Positions 8,213-17,370 of a stretch of DNA of 55,084 bases are shown piece after piece; within the stretch, counting starts at the first letter, position 1; every line of letters starts with the position of its first letter. The notes below the pieces were generated by a model that did not search any database, was not told the origin of the DNA, and was given only the letters and a program-made list of their open reading frames with translations. Origin of the DNA: Lachnospiraceae bacterium (GTDB lineage Bacteria; Bacillota; Clostridia; Lachnospirales; Lachnospiraceae); NCBI GenBank assembly GCA_031272985.1, contig JAISSU010000020.1, positions 1-55,084 on the forward strand. The letters are read 5' to 3'. Made by a program: the position numbers and the translations under genes.

Positions 8213-9109
8213 TTACAGGCGTTTTTCGAAATTACCATCCACCTGTGCCCCCTCCATAAATATTACAAATGCCTGGGGATCAATGCTTCTGACTATTCTG
8301 CGCAAACGTGACACCTCGTATTTTGATATTATCGTAAATAATACATATGCGGTTTTATGCGTGTATGCGCCTTCACCATCCCAGTTCGTCACACCGCGAT
8401 GCAATTCTTCCATGATCGCTGCCGAAATGCCTGTCTTTTTTGTGAAAATCATTACGCTCATATTGATATTCTGACTATGAAGCCTGTCCACCATTATTGA
8501 ACTGACAGCTGAAAATATCAACGAGTAAATGGCTATTTCTACATTGAACACAATTAAACATATTACATAAACAAAGAAATTAACAATAATCGACAATCTG
8601 CCAACGGAATTGCCCGGCTTTTTTTTCGCCATTACCATGCCGATAATATCCAATCCTCCGCCCGCCGAGCGTCCGCGCAGTATGAGCCCCGAACCCGCTC
8701 CGACAATGATTCCTCCTAAAATACAGGAAGTCAGAAAGTCCTCAATTATCGGCGTTTGCGGAATCGGAATTAAACTCAGGAATAAACTCGATACCGCTAC
8801 CGCAATCAATGTCTTTAATGCAAAACGCTTTCCTAAAACTTTATATCCCCAAAAAATCAGCGGAATATTTAACAAAAGATATATAATACCGTATAAGTCA
8901 ATCCCCGCAATTTTAGAAATATGTACCGTATTGCTCAGTAACAGTCGCAACAATTGAGAAATACCTATTAGTCCGCCGCTGTAGAGTCCCAATGGAATGA
9001 TAAAAAGATTCAAACCCGCCGCGAGAATCAGGCTGCCTCCAACGACATGTAAAACTTCAATTGCATCCCCCTTGTACTTCCCCTTCAAAGCCTTTAAATC
9101 AAATTTCAA
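8213..9109 (-). CDS. YitT family membrane protein (five-helix YitT domain plus DUF2179)
   Basis: 298 residues from a TTG that directly follows the stop codon of the upstream alarmone synthetase gene; GGGGAG lies 6-7 nt before the TTG, so translation is probably coupled. Hydrophobic segments occur at about 18-42, 60-80, 88-105, 110-135 and 150-200. A glycine-rich stretch GAGSGLILRGRSAGGGLDIIG lies in the fourth segment region, and a soluble DUF2179 domain (about 215-298) closes the protein. The family is widespread in Firmicutes and its transported substrate is not firmly known. Pairing with relQ may mean stringent-response-linked expression, which is inference. Confidence 0.88.
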   Translation of the reverse strand: MKFDLKALKGKYKGDAIEVLHVVGGSLILAAGLNLFIIPLGLYSGGLIGISQLLRLLLSNTVHISKIAGIDLYGIIYLLLNIPLIFWGYKVLGKRFALKTLIAVAVSSLFLSLIPIPQTPIIEDFLTSCILGGIIVGAGSGLILRGRSAGGGLDIIGMVMAKKKPGNSVGRLSIIVNFFVYVICLIVFNVEIAIYSLIFSAVSSIMVDRLHSQNINMSVMIFTKKTGISAAIMEELHRGVTNWDGEGAYTHKTAYVLFTIISKYEVSRLRRIVRSIDPQAFVIFMEGAQVDGNFEKRL

Positions 9110-9748
9110 CTAAAACTCCCCTTCCAATTTCCGGATTTCTTCATCTAAATATAACATTCTGTCATCCAGCATCGAAACAATGCTGGCGCATTCCCTTAAT
9201 TCACGGCTGATGTATTCGGGCGCATTCCCCTCGAATTTATACAAAATGCGGTGCTCCAGACTCGCCCAGAATTCCATGGCGATCGTTCGTATCTGGATCT
9301 CGACCTTCATATCCCTTTTTCCATCCGAGAGATAAATCGGAACCGTCACGAGCATATGGTAACTTTTATAGCCACTCTCCTTTGGATTACTGATGTAATC
9401 CTTAACCGAAAGTAATGCCAAATCAGCCTGCTTTCTAATCATTTCCGCAAGCCTGTAAATATCGGACGTAAACGAACAAACAAGCCGTATGCCTGCTATG
9501 TCATTTACATACTCCACCATATTAGGTATAGTGGATTCGTAGCCGTTCTTTTTTAATTTTTTAACGATGCTCTCAGGCGTCTTTATTCTGGCTTTAATGT
9601 ATTCAATCGGATTATAGCGGTGAATATGCTGAAATTCTTCATTCAAAATATCCATCTTAGTCTGTATCTCTTTTAATGCCGAATTATACATGAGCATCAA
9701 GCTCTTCCAGCTGTCAACATCGTCCTGAAATTTTACAAAATTGTCCAC
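9110..9748 (-). CDS. relQ: RelQ-type small alarmone synthetase
   Basis: 212 residues from a GTG with GAGGAG upstream. It has a single synthetase domain without the HD hydrolase, TGS or ACT parts of long RelA/SpoT. Visible motifs: IEYIKARIKTPESI with substrate-binding residues, DIAGIRLVC, KESGYKSYHM (the Gly loop contacting GDP or GTP) and VEIQIRTIAMEFWASLEH. C-terminal helices fit the RelQ tetramer class. It makes (p)ppGpp by moving pyrophosphate from ATP to GDP, GTP or GMP. A good extended -10 element lies 60-70 nt upstream, so this starts the relQ-yitT transcript. Confidence 0.93.
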   Translation of the reverse strand: MDNFVKFQDDVDSWKSLMLMYNSALKEIQTKMDILNEEFQHIHRYNPIEYIKARIKTPESIVKKLKKNGYESTIPNMVEYVNDIAGIRLVCSFTSDIYRLAEMIRKQADLALLSVKDYISNPKESGYKSYHMLVTVPIYLSDGKRDMKVEIQIRTIAMEFWASLEHRILYKFEGNAPEYISRELRECASIVSMLDDRMLYLDEEIRKLEGEF

Positions 9749-9808
9749 ACCAAATCTCCTCTCTGTCGGTCCCCTTTGCTCTCAAACAGAAAGATCCCTC
9801 TTTGCGGT

Positions 9809-9817
9809 ATTATAACA
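9809..9817 (-). promoter_or_regulatory. Extended -10 element (TGTTATAAT) upstream of relQ
   Basis: On the minus strand the sequence reads TGTTATAAT, a perfect -10 with the TGn extension. The -35 region is weak (AGTCAA, 16-bp spacer), which is normal for extended -10 promoters. Confidence 0.6.
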
Positions 9818-9864
9818 TAGCAATATAAATTTGACTATTGAATATATTATTCATTGCGCCCTAC

Positions 9865-11499
9865 CTACGCCTCCAACACTACTTCCGCTATGTTCCTTGC
9901 GTGGTCGGACATTCTTTCCAGACAAACTAAGGTGTCCAAGAATATGATTCCCGTCTCGGCGTTACATTCCTGTATGGCAAGTCTTTGGATGTGTCCGCTT
10001 CGCAAGCGTAATTCCATGTCGTCAATGGCTGTCTCAAGTTCGATTGTTTTCCTTGCTTTTTCGCGGTTCTTTTCTTTAAAAGCCTCAAGGGCTAATCGGC
10101 AGCACTCGGCCGTGGTTTCGAGCATATCACCGAGTTCTTCACTGGCAACTTCTGAGAAACTAAGTTTACGGTCGCGTAAGTTCTCGGCGAATTCGGAGAT
10201 ATTTTCGCAGTAATCCCCGAGGCGCTCCATATCGGTCAGCACCTGCAAAAGGTGCGCTGTCGCGGCATGTTCTCGCTCGCTTAAGAGCTGAGCATTTAAA
10301 TTAATTGTGTATTCGGTTATACCTGCACATAGTCTGTCAACAGTATTCTCCTCATCTTTCAAGAATTTTATATCGGCATCATTGACATTTAACAGGAGCT
10401 TTTTCGCCACTTCAATTGCGCCCTGGACAATATCTCCCATTCTGAAGATTTCTTTAATAGTCGCCTGCAAGGCAATTCCGGGTGTCTGTAAGAGACGGTC
10501 GTCGAGAAGCGCTTTTCCTCTGTCTGTTTCGCCTTCCGTGACATGTCCGATTTTCTTTGCGAGTTTTATTATCCAATTAGAAGCGGGGAATAATAGCACT
10601 GTCGTTGCTATATTAAATGCTGTGTGGACAATACTTATCTGAGTCTGCGAAATCGCGTTTTCTCCAAATGCCGGATTAATGACTTTCAGCCATATTATCG
10701 CAAGGATGCTGAAAATGATTGTTCCGATAATATTAAATAAAAGATGCATCAGCGCCGCCACTTTCGCGTTTTTCTTCGCGCCGATTGAAGAAAGAAGCGC
10801 GGTAACACAGGTTCCGATATTCTGACCCATGATGATATAAATAGCGGCATTAAATGGCACGAGTCCCACGGCCGCGAGGGACTGCAATATCCCAACACTG
10901 GCGGACGAGCTTTGAATTATGGCTGTTATCGCAGTACCGGCAAGTATGCCGAGCAATGGATTTTTCCCAAGCACGAGAAATATATTGCGGAAGCTCTCTG
11001 ATTGTTGCAGGGGCTCTACCGCGGATGACATCGTCGTTATTCCAATGAAAAGAAGTCCGAAGCCGATTACAATACCCGCAATTTCCTTTGCGCGGCGCCT
11101 CTTTGCGGTAAGCATAATTATGACACCAGCCATAACGGCAATCGGGGCGATTTTCCCCGGGCTTAAGAATTTAGCCCACTCCACAGATGACACGAGCCAA
11201 CCGGTAACCGTTGTTCCGATATTGGCACCCATTATTACGCCCATAGCCTGAGTCAGATTCATGATTCCGGCATTTACGAAACCGACGACCATAACTGTCG
11301 TAGCCGAAGAACTTTGTATCACCGCAGTTATGGAAAACCCGAGAATTACTCCCATGAGTTTATTTCTGGTGAGGGCTTCGAGCAGGGTTTTCATCTTATT
11401 TCCCGCAGCATTTTCCAGGCCCTGCGCCATTATCTGCATACCGTAGATGAACATTCCGAGACCGCCCACAAACGGCAGAATTATTGAGATGTATTGCAT
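9865..11499 (-). CDS. Na+/phosphate cotransporter family protein with PhoU-like tail
   Basis: 544 residues, ATG with AGGAGGGG upstream. The membrane part (about 1-310) contains the duplicated Na/Pi-cotransporter II repeat with two QSSSA signatures (AVIQSSSATTVM about 60 and AIIQSSSASVGI about 195), each followed by a G-rich GANIGT or GQNIGT stretch. The C-terminal 200 residues are PhoU-like helices (MERLGDYCENISEFA, LERMSDHARNIAEV). Bacterial members (YjbB/NptA type) move phosphate with sodium, in or out. The gene follows the TPR gene at 87 nt, and its leader contains competing hairpins near the ribosome binding site. Confidence 0.92.
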   Translation of the reverse strand: MQYISIILPFVGGLGMFIYGMQIMAQGLENAAGNKMKTLLEALTRNKLMGVILGFSITAVIQSSSATTVMVVGFVNAGIMNLTQAMGVIMGANIGTTVTGWLVSSVEWAKFLSPGKIAPIAVMAGVIIMLTAKRRRAKEIAGIVIGFGLLFIGITTMSSAVEPLQQSESFRNIFLVLGKNPLLGILAGTAITAIIQSSSASVGILQSLAAVGLVPFNAAIYIIMGQNIGTCVTALLSSIGAKKNAKVAALMHLLFNIIGTIIFSILAIIWLKVINPAFGENAISQTQISIVHTAFNIATTVLLFPASNWIIKLAKKIGHVTEGETDRGKALLDDRLLQTPGIALQATIKEIFRMGDIVQGAIEVAKKLLLNVNDADIKFLKDEENTVDRLCAGITEYTINLNAQLLSEREHAATAHLLQVLTDMERLGDYCENISEFAENLRDRKLSFSEVASEELGDMLETTAECCRLALEAFKEKNREKARKTIELETAIDDMELRLRSGHIQRLAIQECNAETGIIFLDTLVCLERMSDHARNIAEVVLEA

Positions 11500-11505
11500 T
11501 TCGAA

Positions 11506-11537
11506 CCCCTCCTTGACTTAAATCAGGGGATAACCCC
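11506..11537 (-). promoter_or_regulatory. Leader hairpin that could mask the cotransporter ribosome binding site
   Basis: On the minus strand GGGG (11537-11534) pairs with CCCC (11529-11526) around a TTAT loop. The same CCCCT (11529-11525) can instead pair with AGGGG (11510-11506), which is part of the AGGAGGGG ribosome binding site. The two pairings exclude each other. Confidence 0.35.
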
Positions 11538-11586
11538 GACTTTGCCTTTCTGCTTTCTCGCAGCTATTTATGACTGAATTAATTAG

Positions 11587-13008
11587 TTACTGTGCTTGCG
11601 CTCCTGCATCCGTCTGATTCTGGGTCGTCTGAGCGGCAGAGGCAGCCTGTGCGTCGAGTGCCGATTGCGCCGCACCTGCGGCCTGAGTGCCGGCCATCTC
11701 ATCGATTATTTTATGGTAATAGGCATTTGCGTTCTGCAAATCCCCTGTAGCCTCATAACACTGCGCCAATAAAAGCATAGCCGAACCGCTTTCATAGCCC
11801 GGAATCATTTTTACGACGTTATTAAGATCTGTAATCGCTCCGGCATGGTCACCTGAGGCGACTTTCCCTTGTGCGGCTTTAAGAAGCCTTTTGCAGGTAC
11901 GCGGGTACAATAAATTTGCGATTTCATCATATTTCGCACGCCCCAGCGGTCCTAACTTATCAGGATTTACTTTGAGCATCTCTTCCATCATGTCAGCGTC
12001 ACTCGTGTCATTGGCGTAATAACGTGTATAAACATTCATCACAATCTCATAACTGTCAATCGTAGAGGTCGTATTTGTCTCTTGAATCGTATAGACATCC
12101 GCATTCGCCTTGTATTCATCGAGCTCCTTTTCCATGGATGTAATGAGAGTTTTCTGCTCTGCCACTGTATCCGATAGCTCGACCACCTGTTGGTTTACCT
12201 GCTTTTGGCGATAGGAATCGACTGCGGGAAAAATCAGGAAAAGCATAATAGCAACCCCGCAAAGACCTCCGATTACCATATGAAAAACCGAGCGGTTTTG
12301 CGTAGACTCGCGGAAAAGCACCTCCGCAGGCTGAATAATTGTTTCATTCCCGACCTTATATTCGACGGTATCCTTACTTTGTTTTTCGGATTCTTTAATG
12401 TGGACCGTGCGCTGGCGCATGATTTCGTTGATTTCATGCATATATGACAATGTAATCTCATCGGTTTTATCGTATTTATAGGCTTTTCTGACGGCCTGGC
12501 GAGCTTTTGCGAATTTCTCCGTCACAATGTAAAGAAGACCTAATAGCTGCCAAGCTTTTACGAATCCCGGATGCAAATCCACGGCTTTTCTAAGAGACAG
12601 TATTGCCAAATCCTCACCATCTCTCATTGAATAATTAAGACTTTGATTGTAATGTTTAACCGCTTGATTAATCTTTTCTAATTCTTCGGGTTCTTCCTGG
12701 ATATTCCTGATATATTCATCGGCAATATTATCATTCGGATCAAAATGTCGGCTTAAGATCCATTCCACGAGAGCCTCGACCACATCGCCGCGCCCATAAT
12801 AAACCAGTCCCAAAAGATTTCTGGCGGTTGAATTATTGCGATTATACTGAAGACTCTTTCGAAGTGAGATAATTGCCCCCGATATATCGCGTATATTTGC
12901 TTTTTTAAGCCCGTCATTGTACCAGTAAATGGACTGACGACTCAGTTTTTCGGTATATTCCATATTTGTCTTTTCGTGTCGGCGTTTTGCATTATCAATG
13001 TCCATCAT
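11587..13008 (-). CDS. TPR-repeat protein with one transmembrane segment
   Basis: 473 residues from the ATG at 13008; a TTG nine bases earlier sits only 3 nt after the GGCGGA site and is less likely. The N-terminal half (about 20-200) is built of TPR-like helix pairs, for example AIISLRKSLQYNRNNSTARN and AILSLRKAVDLHPGFVKAWQ. A single hydrophobic segment (about 243-265, VIGGLCGVAIMLFLIF) is followed by a coiled-coil-like stretch (QVVELSDTVAEQKTLITSM) and more TPR units (AITDLNNVVKMIPGYESG). The tail is rich in Ala, Gln and Thr. I infer a cytoplasmic scaffold anchored in the membrane with an outer TPR domain. The precise role is unknown. Confidence 0.75.
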   Translation of the reverse strand: MMDIDNAKRRHEKTNMEYTEKLSRQSIYWYNDGLKKANIRDISGAIISLRKSLQYNRNNSTARNLLGLVYYGRGDVVEALVEWILSRHFDPNDNIADEYIRNIQEEPEELEKINQAVKHYNQSLNYSMRDGEDLAILSLRKAVDLHPGFVKAWQLLGLLYIVTEKFAKARQAVRKAYKYDKTDEITLSYMHEINEIMRQRTVHIKESEKQSKDTVEYKVGNETIIQPAEVLFRESTQNRSVFHMVIGGLCGVAIMLFLIFPAVDSYRQKQVNQQVVELSDTVAEQKTLITSMEKELDEYKANADVYTIQETNTTSTIDSYEIVMNVYTRYYANDTSDADMMEEMLKVNPDKLGPLGRAKYDEIANLLYPRTCKRLLKAAQGKVASGDHAGAITDLNNVVKMIPGYESGSAMLLLAQCYEATGDLQNANAYYHKIIDEMAGTQAAGAAQSALDAQAASAAQTTQNQTDAGAQAQ

Positions 13009-13065
13009 AATTCGCAAAGTTCCGCCGTAATCCTCGGTAATAAATTGCCTGTATATTTGAAATAA

Positions 13066-13209
13066 TTAATTATGAGAGGCTGTTTGCTCAATTACCTCGC
13101 GCAATATATCACTCATATCCGTTAAATCCTCTTCATATACAGCTTTTTCAATATCCTCAACCTCAAGGCTCGGTTGAAATTTCTTTAATTCCTCTTCAAA
13201 GTTTAACAT
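13066..13209 (-). CDS. Small acidic protein of 47 residues, function unknown
   Basis: ATG at 13209 with CGGAG about 9 nt upstream; TAA at 13066. The translation starts MLNFEEELKKFQPSLEVEDI, then reads EKAVYEEDLTDMSDI and LREVIEQTASHN. It is strongly acidic and should form helices. It sits 41 nt after folC and about 57 nt before the TPR gene on the same strand, so it belongs to the valS-folC transcript. The good ribosome binding site, the sensible amino acid mix and the tight fit between two genes support a real gene. I do not recognise a domain. Confidence 0.7.
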   Translation of the reverse strand: MLNFEEELKKFQPSLEVEDIEKAVYEEDLTDMSDILREVIEQTASHN

Positions 13210-13250
13210 TAATTATTCTCCGTTTTAACTACTTTAGCGCTATGCATTTT

Positions 13251-14585
13251 TCATTTTGATAATTTCTCTATAGGGATCTTCAACACTTCACCCGCCAGAT
13301 ATAAAGAGCCTAAGATGAATACAGTCGCTCCCTCGTCTCTTCTCTTAACTGCAATATCAAACGCTTCATTAACATCCTTCGTTTCGGTAACTTTTTTATT
13401 CGTATATTTCCGAAACATCTTTGCCAGTTCGTTTACTTTGATGCCCCTTGGTCCGGAGAGCTGTGTGACAATATATTCTTTAACGTCGATTCTCTCACAT
13501 AAAAGCCTCGCCATTTCGTCAGCCTTTTTATCATATACCGCCGAAAATACAATAACAGAATCTTTCGGACTTTTGTAGATATATTCAAAACTGGTAATAA
13601 ACGCATTGATCGCGGGAATATTATGCGCTCCGTCAATGATAATGCGTTCCCCGAGGCTTTGCATCCGCCCCGGAAACATGACGTTGGCTAAGGCTTTTTT
13701 CCATGCGACACGGTACTTTTCATATGGCGAAAAAAGTCTTGTCATCGCCCGTATGGCTATCTCCGCGTTAATTATCTCGTATTTTCCCATGTTTTGCAAA
13801 TGCCATGGTTCGCCTTGATGATACTCCATCTGACGCGAAAAGGCAATTGAATTAATATTACCGGGGATTACTTTCACGTCGCCATGAGTTACCACATCCG
13901 CATCAATGCCTTTTTCTTTTGCCTCTTTTTTTATCACTTCGGATGCTCTTTTGATAGTGCCATCCATTACAAGCGGTGTGCCCGCCCTTAATATGCCCGC
14001 CTTTTCATGGGCTATCTCTTCTATCGTTTCACCGAGATATTGCATGTGATCAAGTCCGATCGATGTGATAATCGTCATTATGGGAGCATCAATGATGTTG
14101 GTAGCGTCCAAGCGCCCGCCGAGCCCGGTCTCCAATATTATATATTCCACATTGCTCTCACCGAATATGCTCATTGCTATAGCAAATAAAAACTCAAAAT
14201 AAGAAGGATGCCCGAGTCCCGCTCCTTCAAAACGAACAGCAGCATTTTTTGCTTTATTAAATGCATTTAAAAAGGCCTCTTCGGGGACCATTTCTGCGTT
14301 AATACGGATGCGCTCGCGCATATCAATTAAATGCGGTGAAATAAAGGTGCCTACGCTCTTACCAATTGCCAAAAGCATGGCCTCGGTATAAACGCAAACG
14401 GAGCCTTTGCCGTTCGTACCTGCGACATGAATGAATTTCCTGTGCAAACCCGGATTATTTAGACTAACAAGAAAATCCCTTGTGTGATTCAAGGGATGTT
14501 TCATTGTGAATTTCGGCAATTCCTCAATATACGAATATGCAATATTAATATCATTTATGTTATCATTCAAAGCTTCTTTTTCCAT
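13251..14585 (-). CDS. folC: Folylpolyglutamate synthase / dihydrofolate synthase
   Basis: Adds glutamate to folates (and often to dihydropteroate) with ATP. 444 residues from an ATG that lies inside the last codons of valS (19-bp overlap), so it is translationally coupled. Visible signatures: HVAGTNGKGSVC (P-loop, about 52-63), FISPHLIDMRERI, ETGLGGRLDATNII (about 150) and IDGAHNIPAINAF (about 308-320), all Mur-ligase/FolC hallmarks. The length fits. Pairing of valS with folC is a classic Firmicutes arrangement, as in Bacillus subtilis. Confidence 0.97.
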   Translation of the reverse strand: MEKEALNDNINDINIAYSYIEELPKFTMKHPLNHTRDFLVSLNNPGLHRKFIHVAGTNGKGSVCVYTEAMLLAIGKSVGTFISPHLIDMRERIRINAEMVPEEAFLNAFNKAKNAAVRFEGAGLGHPSYFEFLFAIAMSIFGESNVEYIILETGLGGRLDATNIIDAPIMTIITSIGLDHMQYLGETIEEIAHEKAGILRAGTPLVMDGTIKRASEVIKKEAKEKGIDADVVTHGDVKVIPGNINSIAFSRQMEYHQGEPWHLQNMGKYEIINAEIAIRAMTRLFSPYEKYRVAWKKALANVMFPGRMQSLGERIIIDGAHNIPAINAFITSFEYIYKSPKDSVIVFSAVYDKKADEMARLLCERIDVKEYIVTQLSGPRGIKVNELAKMFRKYTNKKVTETKDVNEAFDIAVKRRDEGATVFILGSLYLAGEVLKIPIEKLSK

Positions 14586-17293
14586 TTATCCAATTCTTCT
14601 TTTATTTGAGTCAGCATGGTCTCATATGAAGCGAGTTTATCTCTTTCAGCCTGCACTTTATCGGCTGGCGCTTTATTTAGGAACTGCTCATTTGAGAGCA
14701 TTCCTTTTGCCCTGCCTATTTCCTTTGTGAGGCGCTCTTCTTCCTTTGAAAGGCGCGCAATTTCCTGCTCGAAATCAACAAGCTCGGCTAAGGGCATATA
14801 GATTACAGCGTCTTTGACCGCTAAGGCTACCAAATCATCAGGATTTTCAGGCTCATTTTCTACTATTACAAAAGCATTGGCCTGACAAAGCGCGTGAGCA
14901 TTAACTTCAATAGCCCGCAGAGCTTCACAAAGAGCTTTATCCTTGGAAACCACAGTCACAGTGGCCTTTCGTCCCACAGGCACATTCATATCACGGCGGA
15001 TATTTCTGATTCCACGCACAATCTCCTTTAGATGCTCCAGTACATCTTCAGATTCCGGAAAACTGAGTTTCTCGCTGTACTGCGGCCATTTTGTGATCAT
15101 GAGCGACTCGTCTTTAGGTACCAGCTTTTCATATATTGCCTCGGAAATAAAAGGCAAAAACGGATGGAGGAGCTTTAAGGCTTTGGCAAGCACACTTCGA
15201 AGTGTAGAAAGTGCCGCAGCGGCAGATTCCTTATCTTCATCGGCGTGATAAATGCGATATTTAGCAAGCTCAATGTACCAATCGCAGAATTCATCCCAGA
15301 TAAAGTCGTAGATTTTCTGCAGAGCGATACCCATCTCGAACTTTTCCATATTATCCGTCACTTCGCGTACGAGATTATTAGAAGCGGAAATAATCCAAGC
15401 ATCAATATCCGAAAGCTTTTCGAGCGCAAGCGCATTTTCGGAAATATGACTGTCAGGTTCGGTATCTTCATATTTAGTATCTGCTGTCCGTGAATCGGTG
15501 CCTGTATTTAAATCTGCATTATCCAGATTCATTATTATAAAACGCGATGCGTTCCACACTTTGTTAGCAAAATTTCTGCAGGCGATTAACCCTTTGTCAG
15601 AGAATCTGATATCATTGCCTGCGGCGTTGCCCTGAACTAAAAACATCCGAAGTGCATCCGCTCCGAACTGATCAATCATGTCCAGCGGATCCACGCCATT
15701 ACCCAAAGATTTCGACATCTTCCGTCCGAGTTCATCTCGCACCAGGCCATGGATAACCACGGTATCAAAAGGCGCGACACCGGTCTGCTCATAGCCCGAA
15801 AACACCATGCGAATAACCCAGAAGAAAATAATATCGTAGCCTGTTACGAGGACATTAGTCGGATAGTAATACTTCAAATCCTCGGTTTCAACCGGCCACC
15901 CAAGTGTCGAAAATGGCCAAAGAGCCGATGAAAACCATGTATCCAGCGTATCTTCATCCTGAGTAAAGTGCTTACATCCGCATTTCGGACAAACCTCGGG
16001 AGTCTTTTTAGCGACAATTAATTCCCCGCAATTCTCACAGTAATAAGCCGGTATCCTATGTCCCCACCAGATCTGACGCGAAACGCACCAGTCTTTAATA
16101 TTGTAGAGCCAATGCAGATATATTTTAGTAAATCGTTCCGGAACAAATCTCAATTCGCCTTTTTCAATTGCATCTATGGCGGGCTTTGCCATCTCGTCCA
16201 TCTTTACGAACCATTGCTGTTTAATCAGCGGCTCAACAGTAGTGTGGCAGCGGTCATGTACTCCCACGCTGTGCATATGCGGCTCTATTTTCACAAGAAG
16301 TCCTTGTTCTTCAAGATCCTTTACAATGCGCTCTCTGGCCTTATATCTGTCAAGTCCCGCATAAATTCCGCCGTTTTCATTAATCGTGGCATCGTCATTC
16401 ATAATATTAATTTCTTCGAGGTCATGACGCTTGCCCACTTCGAAATCATTAGGGTCATGGGCAGGAGTGATCTTCACTGCTCCCGTACCGAATTCCATAT
16501 CCACATAGGAATCTGCGATAATAGGTATTTCTTTATTTACAAGAGGTAGTATAGCCTTTTTACCCACATATTTCGCGTAACGCTCATCATCAGGATGAAC
16601 TGCAACAGCCGTATCCCCAAGCATAGTCTCGGGTCTCGTCGTAGCAATTTCAAGAAAATCCTCGGTACCTGCAATCGGGTATTTTATATGCCAGAAATGG
16701 CCATCCTGATCCTCATGTTCCACTTCCGCATCCGACAGGGAAGTTTTACAAACCGGACACCAGTTAATAATACGCGAACCCCGATACATATAGCCCTTAT
16801 CATAAAGATGAAAGAAAACCTCCTCTACTGCTTTAGAGCAGCCCTCGTCCATGGTGAAACGCTCCCTGTCCCAATCACAGGAAACGCCGAGTTTCTTTAA
16901 TTGGTCCTCAATGGCGCCGGCGTACTCTTCCTTCCATTTCCATGTGCGCTCAAGAAATTTCTCACGTCCGAGCTCCTTTTTATCAATGCCCTCTTCCTTA
17001 AGAGCATTCGTAACCTTAACCTCAGTGGAAATAGCCGCATGATCAGTCCCCGGCACCCATAGTGTGTCAAACCCCTGCATTCTCTTATAGCGTATAATGA
17101 TATCCTGAATGGTATTATCAAGAGCGTGTCCCATATGCAGTCTGCCGGTGATATTCGGAGGAGGCATAACCGTAGTAAAAGGCTTTTTACTCAAATCAGG
17201 CTCGGGATGAAAATACTTTCCCTTAAGCCATTTATCGTAAAGCCTCGGCTCTATTTCTTTAGGATTATATGTGGTTTCAAGATTCTGACTCAT
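14567..17293 (-). CDS. valS: Valyl-tRNA synthetase
   Basis: Charges tRNA-Val with valine. 908 residues, ATG with a strong GAGGAGG site. Class I signatures: PPPNITGRLHMGHAL (HIGH form, about 44-58) and GRKMSKSLGNG (about 522-532, KMSKS). The editing domain lies between them (TTRPETMLGDTAVAVHP). A zinc-type cluster CENCGEL and CPKCGCKHF is near residue 430. An acidic, serine-rich insert (about 590-625) separates the catalytic core from the anticodon-binding domain. The C-terminal coiled coil (EQEIARLSKEEERLTKEI) is typical. A strong promoter lies 36 nt upstream, which leaves no room for a T-box leader. Confidence 0.98.
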   Translation of the reverse strand: MSQNLETTYNPKEIEPRLYDKWLKGKYFHPEPDLSKKPFTTVMPPPNITGRLHMGHALDNTIQDIIIRYKRMQGFDTLWVPGTDHAAISTEVKVTNALKEEGIDKKELGREKFLERTWKWKEEYAGAIEDQLKKLGVSCDWDRERFTMDEGCSKAVEEVFFHLYDKGYMYRGSRIINWCPVCKTSLSDAEVEHEDQDGHFWHIKYPIAGTEDFLEIATTRPETMLGDTAVAVHPDDERYAKYVGKKAILPLVNKEIPIIADSYVDMEFGTGAVKITPAHDPNDFEVGKRHDLEEINIMNDDATINENGGIYAGLDRYKARERIVKDLEEQGLLVKIEPHMHSVGVHDRCHTTVEPLIKQQWFVKMDEMAKPAIDAIEKGELRFVPERFTKIYLHWLYNIKDWCVSRQIWWGHRIPAYYCENCGELIVAKKTPEVCPKCGCKHFTQDEDTLDTWFSSALWPFSTLGWPVETEDLKYYYPTNVLVTGYDIIFFWVIRMVFSGYEQTGVAPFDTVVIHGLVRDELGRKMSKSLGNGVDPLDMIDQFGADALRMFLVQGNAAGNDIRFSDKGLIACRNFANKVWNASRFIIMNLDNADLNTGTDSRTADTKYEDTEPDSHISENALALEKLSDIDAWIISASNNLVREVTDNMEKFEMGIALQKIYDFIWDEFCDWYIELAKYRIYHADEDKESAAAALSTLRSVLAKALKLLHPFLPFISEAIYEKLVPKDESLMITKWPQYSEKLSFPESEDVLEHLKEIVRGIRNIRRDMNVPVGRKATVTVVSKDKALCEALRAIEVNAHALCQANAFVIVENEPENPDDLVALAVKDAVIYMPLAELVDFEQEIARLSKEEERLTKEIGRAKGMLSNEQFLNKAPADKVQAERDKLASYETMLTQIKEELDKWKKKL

Positions 17294-17328
17294 CGTGACC
17301 TCCTCGGTTTTTGGTCAAATACCTTAAC

Positions 17329-17358
17329 ATTATAGGTTTTTGGAAGTGTGAGTGTCAA
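17329..17358 (-). promoter_or_regulatory. Consensus-like promoter of the valS-folC operon
   Basis: On the minus strand TTGACA (17358-17353), an 18-bp spacer and TATAAT (17334-17329): both hexamers match the sigma-A consensus exactly. The leader before valS would be only about 28 nt. Confidence 0.85.
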
Positions 17359-17370
17359 GAGGCAAGAATC

